A DNA stretch of 64,000 bases, taken from positions 16,360,841-16,424,840 of the forward strand of contig OZ022241.1 in assembly GCA_963978895.1 (NCBI GenBank), given 5' to 3'. A program made the position numbers and the translations under genes. The notes beneath the pieces are model-generated. The model worked only from the letters and a program-made list of their open reading frames with translations. It was not told the origin of the DNA and searched no databases. Below, piece after piece: positions 52,406 through 64,000 of this stretch; the first letter of the stretch is position 1; the number at the start of each line of letters is the position of its first letter. The stretch comes from Erpobdella octoculata. Taxonomy: Eukaryota > Annelida > Clitellata > Hirudinida > Erpobdellidae.

Positions 52406-52818
52406 GTCATCTTCCTTATAAATCAGATTAGAACATTGAAAAAAGTAAAAAAAGTTTGAATGAAAGTTTAGTTTTGTTATTATTTCATGTTAGCGATTAA
52501 AAATAAATGAGTAGCAACGTTAATGTAACGTTTATTTGTTAAAAGTTTTTGTTTAAACTTTGCATTAAATAATTTTCTGTGTTCTATTTAAAAAAAACAG
52601 AGGTTTTATAAAATAAAAATAGGTAAATGACTCAGAGAGGTGTTACTAATTCATAATTTACCAACCACGGAAAACAATGTACGAAAAAATAAAAATACAT
52701 TTGTGAAAACTTCTTTTGATATAATACATACTATGATACAATATCCTACAATATGATGTAATGTGATACAATACATAAAGATACGGTACAACACGATATG
52801 ATGTGATGTGATGTGATC

Positions 52819-52960
52819 CACTGGCGGATCTAGCCAACTTTTGAAGGGGCAAGTTTGAGGCAAACTAAACATTGTTAGTACAACTTTCAGAACCGTGAAA
52901 GTTCTATTGACAAGGTAGGTGTCAAATAGCGGGGTTGGGGCCCCTAAAAAAACATTTTTA
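52819..52960 (+). mobile_element. hAT-like left end, related to 16269-17330
   Basis: CACTGGCGGATCTAGCC, then GAAGGGGCAAG and GGGGTTGGGGCCCCTAAAA, resembles the GGGCC-rich terminal region of the element at 16269. No right end was found; a family 1 Helitron starts at 53009. Confidence 0.45.
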
Positions 52961-53008
52961 ATATTTTTGGAAAAATATCTAAGAAGTTTTTTTTAATCAA
53001 TTATCATA

Positions 53009-53576
53009 TCTATATATATAAAAATGAATGTTTGTATTTATGTTAATGTCCTTTATGCATTGCTACACCATTCATCCGATCGTAATGAAATTTTCACACA
53101 ACCTTGAGAGTCAATGAAAATCAAAACTAAAAAAAAAAATTTTGAAATCCGTCACAAAATGAGCGGAGCGGAGCGGGTGAGCGAGCGGGAACTATATATA
53201 TATGTATGTGCGTATGTATGTGTGTATGTATGTATGTGTATGTGCATGTATGTGTGTCTGTGTGTGTGTTTATGTATGTACTAGCGGAGATACCCGGCGT
53301 TGCCCGGGTTTTTTTAGAGGTTTTTCTAATGTTTGTCTCTTTCTCTCCCGTTTCCTTTCCCACCTGCTTTCCCACTCCCGTTCGCTTTCCCGTTTTCGGT
53401 CGTTTTCCCGCTCCCGGTCGCTTTCCCGCTCCCGGTCGCTTTCCCGCTCCCGGTCGCTTTCCCGCTCACGTTTGCTCTCCCATTCCCGCTCACGCTTGCT
53501 TTTCCGTTCCCGCTCGCTGTCCGTTCCGGGTCGCTTTTCCGTTTCTATAATAGACAAACGAACCCACAAACATTCA
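53009..53576 (+). mobile_element. Helitron family 1, 5' half plus reversed segment
   Basis: It starts TCTATATATATAAAAATG at 53009 (A before it), then has the TTGCTACACCATTCATCCGA block and GAGCGGAGCGGGTGAGCGAG. At 53281 the reversed terminator CTAGCGGAGATACCCGGCG begins, followed by a minus-strand segment with CGGGAAAGCGACC units. The segment stops at the start of the next copy (53577), so it lacks the plus-strand 3' half present in 53577-54775. Confidence 0.75.
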
Positions 53577-53756
53577 TCTATATATATAAAAATGAATGTT
53601 TGTATATATATTAATGTCCTTTAGGCATTGCTACACCATTCATCCGATCGTAATGAAATTTTCACACAACCTTGAGAGTCAAGGGGAAAGTCAAATAAAA
53701 AAAAAAATTTGAAATCCGTCACAAAATGAGCGGAGCGGAGCGGGTGAGCGAGCGGG

Positions 53757-53796
<40 letters not shown>

Positions 53797-54775
53797 GCGT
53801 ATGTATGTGTGTATGTATGTATGTATGTATGTGTATGTGCATGTATGTGTGTCTGTGTGTGTGTTTATGTATGTACTAGCGGAGATACCCGGCGTTGCCG
53901 GGGTTTTTTTTAGAGGTTTTTCTAATGTTTGTCTCTTTCTTTCCCGTTTCCTTTCCCACCTGCTTTCCCACTCCTGTTCGCTTTCCCGTTTTCGGTCGTT
54001 TTCCCGCTGCCGGTCGCTTTCCCGCTACCCGGTCGCTTTCCCGCTCCCGGTCGCTTTCCCGCTCCCGGTCGTTTTCCAGTTCCAGGTCGCTGTCCCGTTC
54101 CCGCTCACGTTTGCTTTCCCATTCCCGCTCACGCTTGCTTTTCCGTTCCCGCTCGCTGTCCGTTCCGGGTCGCTTTCCCGTTTCTATAATAGACAAACTA
54201 ACCCACAAACATTCATTTATATATATAGTCTTAGCAAATCTATTTTACGTTTTATAGGCTAACAGAAGTTTTGAAAGAATGGAAAAGAGAAAATGAGCGT
54301 GAACGGGAACGGGAACGGGAGAGCAACCGTGACCGGGAATGGGAGAGCAAGCATGACCGGGAACGGGAAAGCAAGCGTGAGCGGGAACGGGAAAGCGACC
54401 GGGAACGGGAAAGCGACTGGGAACAGGAAAGCGACCGGGAACGGGAAAGCGACCGGGAACGGGAAAGCGACCGGGAACGCGGAAAGCGACCGGGAACGCG
54501 GAAAGCGACTGGAATCGGGAACGCGGAAAGCGACCGGGAATGCGGAAAGCGACTGGAATCGGGAGAGCAAGCTTGGAAGGAAACGCGAGCAAGAGAGAAA
54601 ATCGATAACAAAACTTCTGAGCGGGAAAGCGACCGGGAGCTGGAAAACGACCGAGAGCGGAAAAGCGACCGGGAACGCGACGAAAACGGGAAAGTGGAGA
54701 AGGAAACGGGAGCGAGAGAGACAAACATTAGAAAAACCTCTAAAAACCCCGGGCAACGCCGGGTAACCCCGCTAG
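53577..54775 (+). mobile_element. Composite Helitron family 1, copy 2 (1199 bp)
   Basis: A|TCTATATATATAAAAATG at 53577 and CCCGG-GCAACG-CCGGG then CTAG|T at 54775 are intact Helitron ends. Inside, a reversed segment runs from its own terminator at 53876 to about 54228. It is followed by GTCTTAGCAAATCTATTTTA and an 18-bp minisatellite region (about 54290-54560). The order of blocks is the same as at 33093-34197, including the same internal junctions. Confidence 0.85.
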
Positions 54776-54779
54776 TACG

Positions 54780-56230
54780 AGTATAAATAAAACAATTACT
54801 CTACTCGGTCATCAGCCATTTTGAGAGTAAAAATGTAAAAGTTTTTAAAAACATTTTTAAAGAAGTTTCTATGAATATCCTACTCCTCCATTCATCAGCT
54901 ATTTTGGGAATAAGGTTTTAACATTAGGAAGAATCAATTTTGAATTATGTGAGTTTTTAAAACAGTTCGCCCCGCCAATGATTTTTCTGAAATGGCCCTC
55001 CTGAGGGAGGGGTAAAAATCCATCATCCAAATCAACTTTTGAAGAAATCTTTGGAGAGGAAGGAGTGAATAATGGCGTTACGCAAAGTTGTAACATATAC
55101 AATTAAACATTCCAGACAAGTAAGTTATTAAATGACGTTTTTAAAAAAAACACTTGTTTAAAGTTTTTTTTTTATAAAAATTAGTTTAAAATGTTTTTTA
55201 TTTAATTATATTCATAATTGTGTTTTAAAAAATATATTAAGAGCTTGCAATTACCCGTTTAGGCCGATGTGCTATGAGGCGTAACTACTGCATATTTCAA
55301 TTCAATTCAGCTGATATTAACATAAAACTTTATGCTGACAATTGGATTTTCCTTTCTAACTTGATTTGAACATTTCAGAAAAATCGAGTAAATTCATCTG
55401 AAAATTGCTTTATCATAAAATTCCGTAATTTGTTTGGTAAATTTACGTATTGGGGATTTGCAATATGGCAACAATACGACGGTTTGCTTGAAATTGCAAT
55501 TTAAATTTTTAAAACATTATTTTTACATTTTTATTGACATATATAATTGCTATTATTAAGAATAACATATTTTTAAAGCGCGATAATCATTTGAGATTTT
55601 TATAATTTATTGAATCAAAGTTTTATTTAATTATACCAGCACATACTGGAAAGATATTTTGAGCAAGAAAATAATTTCTTTAGATCAAGAGAGAATGAAT
55701 AGAATGTTAGATCTATTTGAAGATTGGGGAATTGTGGAATATAAAGATTTAAACTTTGTTGAAGAGGAAATCAGAAACTGTAAAATTCTCAAGATTGCGG
55801 AATATCGAAAACTTTTTGGTACAAATTTTTTTCTCAAAATTTGAATAGTAATGTACGTAAAGTAATGTGTAATATGTAGAACTCTAGGTTTGTTATTTTG
55901 AAACTAATTTATCGCGAACTGTGAACACTACGCTGGTGTAAAGGACTATAAGCCGTTTTAAAAAAGTACATAATTATGAATTAGTAAACAAAGATGCTTA
56001 AAGACCTCGTTTGATTATTCTTTTCAAATTTCATTTCAGACTTATATAATTGTTTTATTTGACTTTTTTAACTTGAAATTTATATTAATCAATTTAAATG
56101 CCTATAATCGTTCAAATTGTTGAGAAACTCTGTTTATTTGATTGGAGCACAAGTACGTTATCAGATGAATATAGTTACAACCCAACGTAAGTATATAATT
56201 TATACAGGAAGTAGGGCAGATCAAATAACC
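54780..56230. other. No gene recognised
   Basis: AT-rich sequence. A 61-codon frame at 55659-55844 (SLDQERMNRMLDLFEDWGIV) looks protein-like and acidic. It has no motif I can name, and splice sites around it are not convincing. Confidence 0.4.
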
Positions 56231-56289
56231 TAACTCTTGATAAATATAGCAAAGATTCTATTACAAAATAATACCTTAACACTTTCTTT

Positions 56290-56670
56290 TTTTACCAATG
56301 CTTTTATTAACTCGTCGTCTCTGTTTGTTTCTCTGTCTGTCTGTTTGTTTCTCTGTCTGTCTGTTTGTTTCTCTGTCTCTTTCAAATCTTGCAATCAATT
56401 TTTGAGTCACTTCCTGATGATAGATTTTTTTCAAATTTGCACACATGCTCAAAATAGAAGACAATGCAATATTCAATTATTAGTTTTACAATAAGTCAAT
56501 TAATTTAGTTAATTTTAATTAATTTTGATATTTCGATATAATTAAGATATTTCTACTTTAATATAAAATAAAAGAGTAATATAAGAAAAAATTGATTGCA
56601 AAATTTGTGTTTTAATTACATATAAAAGCATTGGGTTTTAAAAATTCGTTTTTAATTTACTTGTTGTAAT
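56290..56670. repeat. Third copy of the 3421-4894 hAT interior
   Basis: It matches 4434-4790 closely: TTTACCAATGCTTTTATTAA, a CTGTCTGTTTGTTTCT repeat, GAGTCACTTCCTGATGATAG and onward to AAAATTCGTTTTTAATTTAC. The CTGTCTGTTT repeat is longer here. No element ends were found around it. Confidence 0.8.
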
Positions 56671-56674
56671 AATA

Positions 56675-57105
56675 AGTCAATCATAGAGTCCCATTCTTTC
56701 ACACAATGTACACAGTCGCACCTTATCAAGCGGCTTAGTAAGCGGCATCTGCATAGATATGCACATCTGCCACTTGATGTTACGTTAATATCTGATTGAT
56801 TTCTATACTTTCATTTGTGACTTTTTCACGAATGAACAAATACCTTAAATCAACATGTCTTGTGCGACGATGGAACTCAGGATTTTGTGCAAGTTTGATA
56901 GCAGCAGTATATTCTCAAACTGAAGAACTGGGGCACACTTCAATTGAATTATATCGCCGAAACGTCGCTTGAGCTGCTTCTGTTGCAGCGATGATTTCTG
57001 ATTCAGTCGTTGATGTCGCTACTACGGCTTGTTTTTGACTAAGCCAAGAAACTGCTCCTCCAGCGTACAATACGATCACTGAAAGTGACATACTGTTCTA
57101 TCTCG
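56675..57105 (-). pseudogene. Ty1/Copia RNase H and 3' end remnant
   Basis: On the minus strand: GGAVSWLSQKQAVVATSTTE and SEIIAATEAAQ match the Copia RNase H start (W.SKKQ...STTEAE). Then comes a stop, followed by AAIKLAQNPEFHRRTRHVDL and RYLFVREKV, matching the N.SAI.LA.NP.FH.RTKHID.RYHF.R stretch. LTKPLDKVRL and LCERMGL follow near 56700. The stop in the middle and the short length mark it as a relic. Confidence 0.85.
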
Positions 57106-57109
57106 TGTC

Positions 57110-58550
57110 GTTTTAAAATTATTACCGATTTGTTATAAACTGAAAAATGGCGTCCTGCCATTTTGTCCGCTATCCCATACAATTAAAAAGATATTCCCGA
57201 TATTCTATATTTTAGTAGTGCCGTAATGCCATTTCGTCCGCTAGGGGACGTTTCATTCAAACGAAAACATTCAATTTAAGCTCAAAATATAGCCCATATG
57301 AAGAAAAACGCAAGGTCATTTCAATGGTTTGAATCGAAGGTATAGGGATTCTAGGGTCATGCCGCGTATTGGAACAAGTGGCGTGGCGGCCATTTTAGAA
57401 AATGGCCGCCCCGGTCGCCAGGGGGCAGTTACGCTTTGGCCCAATATCCAAATTTGTTTATAATAGGAAGGACTACCTCTGTGGAAAATTTGGTGCTTTT
57501 ATCAAAAATTGCACAAAAGGTTTGAATATTCAAGGTAAACAGCGCCACTATCTGTATCTAATACAAGTTCTTTACTATGTCAGAGCTGGTGCCAAACTTG
57601 AAGCATTCTTCAGCTATTCAAATACTTGTTGATATGGTTCTGACCAATGAAACGGTGTGCTTTTCTCTTTAAGCTTATAAATTCATTTGCAATAATGGAT
57701 AATTTGGCCACAAATCAATTATAATATGTGCACAAACCAAGAAAGCATTTTAAATCCTGTGATATTTTCGGAACAGGCAAATGGATAACCGTTTCAACTT
57801 TGTTGTTTTAAACTTCATATTAGTTGCCCGGATTTTCTGGAAAATCTCCTAGATTGCGTAGAAGCTCTTCAAACGTCCTTCCACTGTTATTGATTCTTTT
57901 TTCAATTTCTTCGGCGTTTTCTTTTGCCAGTTCTTCCAGGTTAACGACTCTCTTTTCAACCTTTGCTAAACAAAGCTGAATATAAAGTTTTTTTTCTTTT
58001 ATCATGTTCATAGCTGTTTTTTTTCCTTTTTTTCATCAAGTTTATAGCTGCATTGTTTTTTCTCTCATTACGATTATAACTGCTTTCCTCTCGTGCCACT
58101 TCAAATGAGTTTTAAATTTCAGACTCAAAGGTAACAGGATCTTTTTTTTCACTTTCGAGATATTGCAGTAACCTTTTTTCAATTTGTTCTTTCTGCCCGA
58201 AACGGATAGACCCCTAAGAAAAAGCTATTTTCAACAGACTGTGTAATTTTCAATAACTGTATGAGAAACGTGTTTAATTAAACACGCAATGGCAAATAAA
58301 AATAATTAAACTTTATATTTATTCAATCCAACATAACCAAAGTAATAAAAATTAGTGTTCTATTTAAATTTTAAGTGGATTTAAAAAAACCTAAAAAATT
58401 AATTATTTGTAATAACCTTTAAGCATTGTTTACAATTATCTTCTCAGATCCATCTTATTCACCAGATTTTAGCCAACATTCTTTGTCCACTGAAGTAAGT
58501 TTTCTGAAATAATTTAGAATTTGAGAAACTATTAAGTATTTCTTCACATT
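57110..58550. other. No gene recognised
   Basis: Two copies of a GCCATTT(T/C)GTCCGCTA motif at about 57160 and 57229 may be part of a DNA-transposon end. A plus frame at 57402-57632 and a minus coiled-coil-like frame at 58011-57820 (VEKRVVNLEELAKENAEEI) have no identifiable function. Confidence 0.4.
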
Positions 58551-58560
58551 TACATATTTA

Positions 58561-58860
58561 TTGCCACAAATTGTTTCATTTCAGACTCCAAAAAAGGAAC
58601 GGTTTAACTGTAAGCAGCAGTTCCCTGGAAGCAGTCAAGATAGTGTGGAACATATTCAAGATGGTATGAAACATAGTCAAGATGGTATGAAACATAGTAA
58701 AGATGGTATAGAACATAGTCAAGATGGTATAGAACATAGTAAAATGTCACATGAAAAAAAGTGTTCCGAAACTGGTCAGTTTTTTTTATTTTCACATCTT
58801 ATAGTGCCGTTTCATCAGACCATTGTAGTTAATGAATTAATTATTTTCAAGTTGGGTTGA
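58561..58860 (+). CDS. Hypothetical open frame with 7-residue repeats
   Basis: The 99-codon frame contains five tandem copies of a 21-bp unit (about 58638-58742) that translate as variants of Q/K-D-G-M/I-K/E-H-S. Unit length is a multiple of three and variants keep the frame open. Some third-position and conservative changes are visible, but the unit is too short to prove selection. An acceptor-like TTTCATTTCAG precedes the repeats at 58584. It is not recognised, and it could be a chance frame over a minisatellite. Confidence 0.3.
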   Translation: MPQIVSFQTPKKERFNCKQQFPGSSQDSVEHIQDGMKHSQDGMKHSKDGIEHSQDGIEHSKMSHEKKCSETGQFFLFSHLIVPFHQTIVVNELIIFKLG

Positions 58861-58869
58861 GTTAGGTCT

Positions 58870-60105
58870 GAAATTTTGAAACTTCTGAAAAATTGTTTTT
58901 TATTATGCCGTTTTTCATTTCACTCCGCGGGGGACAACTAAAAAATCAGTACCCAATTACAAAATAATAGAATTTCTTGTACCAAACTTTCCAATCGGAA
59001 TATAAAAGCGTTGGGCGTCATCTATTCTCTATATAATAGACTATCGCCGACAGATTTTATCATCCGAACACAAATTTTGATTTAAAAATTTTATTACGAC
59101 ACTTAAATATCATTTTAAAGTTTTTAGTACATTTATATAAAAGTGATGTTAAAAAATTGTTTTTATTTTTTATTCATTTTTAGTGTTCAAATCTTTTTAA
59201 AACTTTTTTTCAGACTGAAAACGGATTAATTTATATTTACAGGATATTTACCTGGACGCGCAAAATCAAATTTTTAAAACTATTAGAATTGCCTTGAGAA
59301 ACCTTTAGATAATTCCATAAAACAAATAAACAGCAAACTAAAAACAACAGACATCAGAGCAAGTTAATATAAGCGTTGTAAAAATAAGCGGCGCTGCCAT
59401 CGTAAGATGATATACATAAGGTTTTTTTTTAAATCCGTCAATTTTTATGGGTTATCTCTCCTTTTCATGATAAACAAGGATTTGTGTTTTTTGTACGATT
59501 AAAATAACTGCAAAGTAACAAGTTACAATTTTTAGTACTTTTCCCAAAACTGATAATAACTAATGAAAAAACATATCCATCTAGTGACTGTTTTAAAAGT
59601 TTTTTTCTAGAAAGTACTGATGATATGGAAAATCACGGCGACAAACAGGAGCTTAGCCAAAGGGGGCATAGATGAATGTTTCTCCTGTCAGAAATAATGA
59701 CACTTTTTTAACTTATCAAACGAATAGCCGCGGGTGCAGAAAAGGCATCGACGGGTTCAGATTTACACAAATACCATTATAATTTTTAAATTTTTTAGGG
59801 GGTTTTCTTAAAAAAAAAGAAAATAATAATAATTTAGTAGTTTATTATATGACCATGACCCCGTGTTGTGCCGTTAGTGTTCAGCTTTGTCCATTTGATA
59901 ACGTTGCAACCAAGCTGGCAACAACCGACAACATAGCTTATCTTGCTAGTATTAAACGGCTCTGGACCAGCATGTTGTGGGTTGCTGCGGCAAAACCCAG
60001 TTTGAACCGGAGTTCACCAGCTGTGTCTCAAAACATGTGACAGATGACAGCTGGGCATACAGCCCAAACTAGATGGGTCACAAAAAAATAAAAGAAAAAA
60101 TAATT
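58870..60105. other. No gene recognised
   Basis: AT-rich sequence. The 63-codon frame at 59849-60040 has no motif I recognise. Confidence 0.4.
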
Positions 60106-60109
60106 GATT

Positions 60110-61400
60110 TAGTTTTATCGTGGGGCGCCACCGAGTTGGGCCCTGTAACTGAATGTTGCTAGACTCAGACAAATTCTGGGGAAATGGTCATATTTGTCGG
60201 AGAGGTTTTGGAGGCGCCTGGTGGTGCCGGCGTCCAGTTGCAGACAAATCCTGACGTACTGAGAGAACCGGAGTTTTGCATATGGGTCTGGCGAGATATT
60301 TGTGTGCATGCCGTAGAGGAGTTGTGTCAAAATGATGTTAGTTTTGCTGATGGGTGTAGAGTTAAAGTGGAGGCATTTTGCCTGAAGTGGTTGACAGCTT
60401 TGATTTCACGGGGCACATCAAACAATTCGGGTTTGGTTGATGTAGAAATAATTGGCCATGCCATTCAAAGACTACGGTGAAAGCCGCAAGTAAAAATGGA
60501 GGCACCCACAGTCTGAAGGAATATTGGAGTGATTCAACCGAATTATTCAACAACATTTGTCTAAAATGGTAGGCAAAAGCCAAGCTGGCTGGAATAAACA
60601 CATTTCATTATTCTTGATGGTTTACAGGATATTTGTTCACCATACGACAAGGTGAGTATGCTGGCTCAACTAAATGAAATTGATTTGGTAGCCCGAAATA
60701 GGATTAAGGCAGCCAACGACAGAATTAAAACTTGGTATAATCGACAATTAACTAAAAAAGAATTTAAAGAAAATGATTTGGTGTGGTTTCACAATCCACA
60801 GCGCGGAATTGGAAAATCATCTCAACTCCAACAAGACTGGGAAAGACCATGGTGAATTATTAAAAAGATCAATATTGTCATCTGCCAGATTCAAATGGGT
60901 CTACGTTCTAAAATGAAAGTAATTCCTGTTGATCGTCTTGCCAAGTATTTTGGATGCAATGAATCTGTTTGGGACAACAGAATTAAGAAGGGGGTAGTCA
61001 TATAATTTTCCCATTGGCAAAGTTCATAAAAAAATTAGCAGAAAAGAGAGATCGACCAATTTTACAGAAATAGTCTTCATCGCTATTACTTCCAATAAAC
61101 TTTAAACTCTTTAAAGCTATTGTAGAAGAACCCAAATATGGTTAACAACATTGTAGCGAGTTGGCGTAGTATTCCAGCCCACATTGTAAAATCAGAAAAT
61201 CATACAGGTTCCAGCGAGATTGGAAGAGACTGCGTCAAACAGTCAAAAGAATTGACAATGTTGTTTGTGAATTGCCAAGAGTGCAGATGAAGGTATTCTC
61301 TGTTCGTGGCCTTGCTTGTTGTTTCAAAAGCGACTACGCTGTTCAAGACGAACAGAATTAAGATGGGGTAATTTTATAATCTTTGCCCCTGGTATAACCT
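60110..61400 (+). mobile_element. Ty3/Gypsy remnant, copy 2, with duplicated integrase end
   Basis: It begins with GGGGCGCCACCGAGTTGGG and the leader/gag-like block shared with 18440-18700. From 60652 a frame reads LNEIDLVARNRIKAANDRIK, WYNRQLTKKEFKENDLVWFH and NPQRGIGKS, the standard Gypsy integrase C-terminal end. A stop falls at the W.G(P)W point, and IPVDRLAKYFG follows. A second, diverged version of this end (LRQTVKRIDNVVCELP to RGLACCFKSDY) follows at 61225-61340. Both end in AACAGAATTAAGA plus a G-run. The central pol region is deleted. Confidence 0.7.
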
Positions 61401-61419
61401 TTTGCCGTCCTTTAATGCT

Positions 61420-62943
<1,524 letters not shown>

Positions 62944-63046
62944 CTTGCGGGTATGGTTGGGGATGGGGATAATAGTTCGTCCACGCACAGCCCTCTACTT
63001 CATAATTAAATGCGTTTGTAGATTAGTTTGACAATTTGTTGCTCAG

Positions 63047-63310
<264 letters not shown>

Positions 63311-64000
63311 CATCATCATCATCATCATCATCGACCGAGTACGTTTCGTCCGGACCCGTTGGTCCCTCCACTCCGCAGACGACAATATCTGAGCTTCCAT
63401 TTCTCTCCTTTGGCCTCCGTGGCTTCCCTTCTAACATCCTCAGCGGTGATACTCTTTCTGTCATAACCCATGTATGTTGACATCTGGTCGAGGTATGACA
63501 TTCGTGGACGACCGCGTCTGTTGCTAGCTCTCACGTTCGATGTATACAGCATGTATATTTTTGCCGGTTCATCCTGGTTCATACGTAGGCAGTGACCAGT
63601 GAAAGACATCTGACGATGACGGATCAATGTGCTGATAGGAGCTGATTGTACTCTGTCGTACAGGTCCTCATTTGTCATACGATCCTCTGACTGAACCACA
63701 CCGATCATCCTGCGATAACACTTTCTGGCAAACACGTCCAATTTAATCGACAAACTTTTTGTTACAAGCCAGGATTCACATCCATACAACAAAATCGATA
63801 CACATGCAGCGTTGAAGAAGCGCACTCTCAGCATCACACCGACGTGTCTGGAGGTGAGGATCTTCTCCAGTTTGTGGAAAGCCCCCCATGCAAGTGCGAT
63901 TCTGGCCTCAATATCTTTGACATCTGAGTTCATGTGAGAACCAAGATATTTGAAGTCCTGGACCACTTCTACTTTTTCGCCGTCGATTGTGAGGTGCGGT
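63311..64000 (-). mobile_element. RTE-like LINE, second copy, C-terminal part, cut by window edge
   Basis: The minus frame to 63328 matches the last 212 residues of the copy at 46604-48830 with five amino-acid differences that I counted (for example N/D before IEAR, L/I before GVVQSEDR, N/K after EPA, K/G and V/L near the end), about 97-98% identity. The stop codon is again the first TGA of the trinucleotide tail (63311-63334 region), which then passes into the (AAT)n run. The match extends to 64000, so the rest of the RT lies beyond the edge. High identity means the family was active recently. Confidence 0.9.

Overview
This is an intron-bearing, AT-rich animal genomic window and not a microbial one. 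The evidence is GT-AG splice sites around clean receptor exons, tRNA-derived SINE sequence, several non-LTR retrotransposon lineages, a Penelope-like element, hAT elements and Helitrons, and abundant (AT)n, (AAT)n and longer tandem arrays. A bilaterian invertebrate is the best guess from the receptor type. I cannot name the phylum.

The only host gene I can support is a class A neuropeptide GPCR on the minus strand, of the GnRH / AKH / corazonin receptor superfamily. Four coding exons are visible: N-terminus+TM1 (40637-40353), TM2-ECL1 (20433-20260), TM3-TM4 (15426-15268) and ECL2-TM5-ICL3 (8987-8642). All splice in phase and give about 321 residues. The TM6-TM7 exons must lie left of the window. 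The introns are about 19.9, 4.8 and 6.3 kb, so most of the left 40 kb is intron.

Layout. 1-8.6 kb (last visible intron): a Helitron 3' end, two hAT-type non-autonomous elements, a decayed hAT transposase, a Penelope-like element with a GIY-YIG domain, two LINE 3' ends and a 400-bp (AT)n tract. 8.6-20.4 kb: receptor exons 4, 3 and 2, a 19-bp minisatellite, a 1.06-kb hAT element and a Ty3/Gypsy leader-like copy. 20.4-40.4 kb (intron 1): a SINE, a 3.5-kb terminal-inverted-repeat transposon carrying an uncharacterised nuclease-like gene split by a CR1/L2-type LINE, two inverted copies of one Helitron family flanking a composite Helitron of a second family, a hAT element with an (AAT)n core, and a long fold-back palindrome. 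40.6-64 kb (upstream of the receptor's first coding exon): an inverted-repeat element, more Helitron ends, Gypsy and Copia remnants, a 3.9-kb hAT-type element containing a 5'-truncated RTE-like LINE, a tandem composite-Helitron array, and a second RTE-like copy running off the right edge.

The elements nest in a readable order: LINE inside TIR transposon, LINE inside hAT-type element, hAT inside Helitron remnant, and Helitron segment inside Helitron. Several target-site duplications are exact, so insertion order can be reconstructed. The most interesting items are the transposon with a PIN/XPG-like gene and Cys-rich tail, the composite Helitron with two opposed terminators that occurs as a unit at two loci, and the RTE-like LINE whose stop codon is the first unit of its trinucleotide tail.
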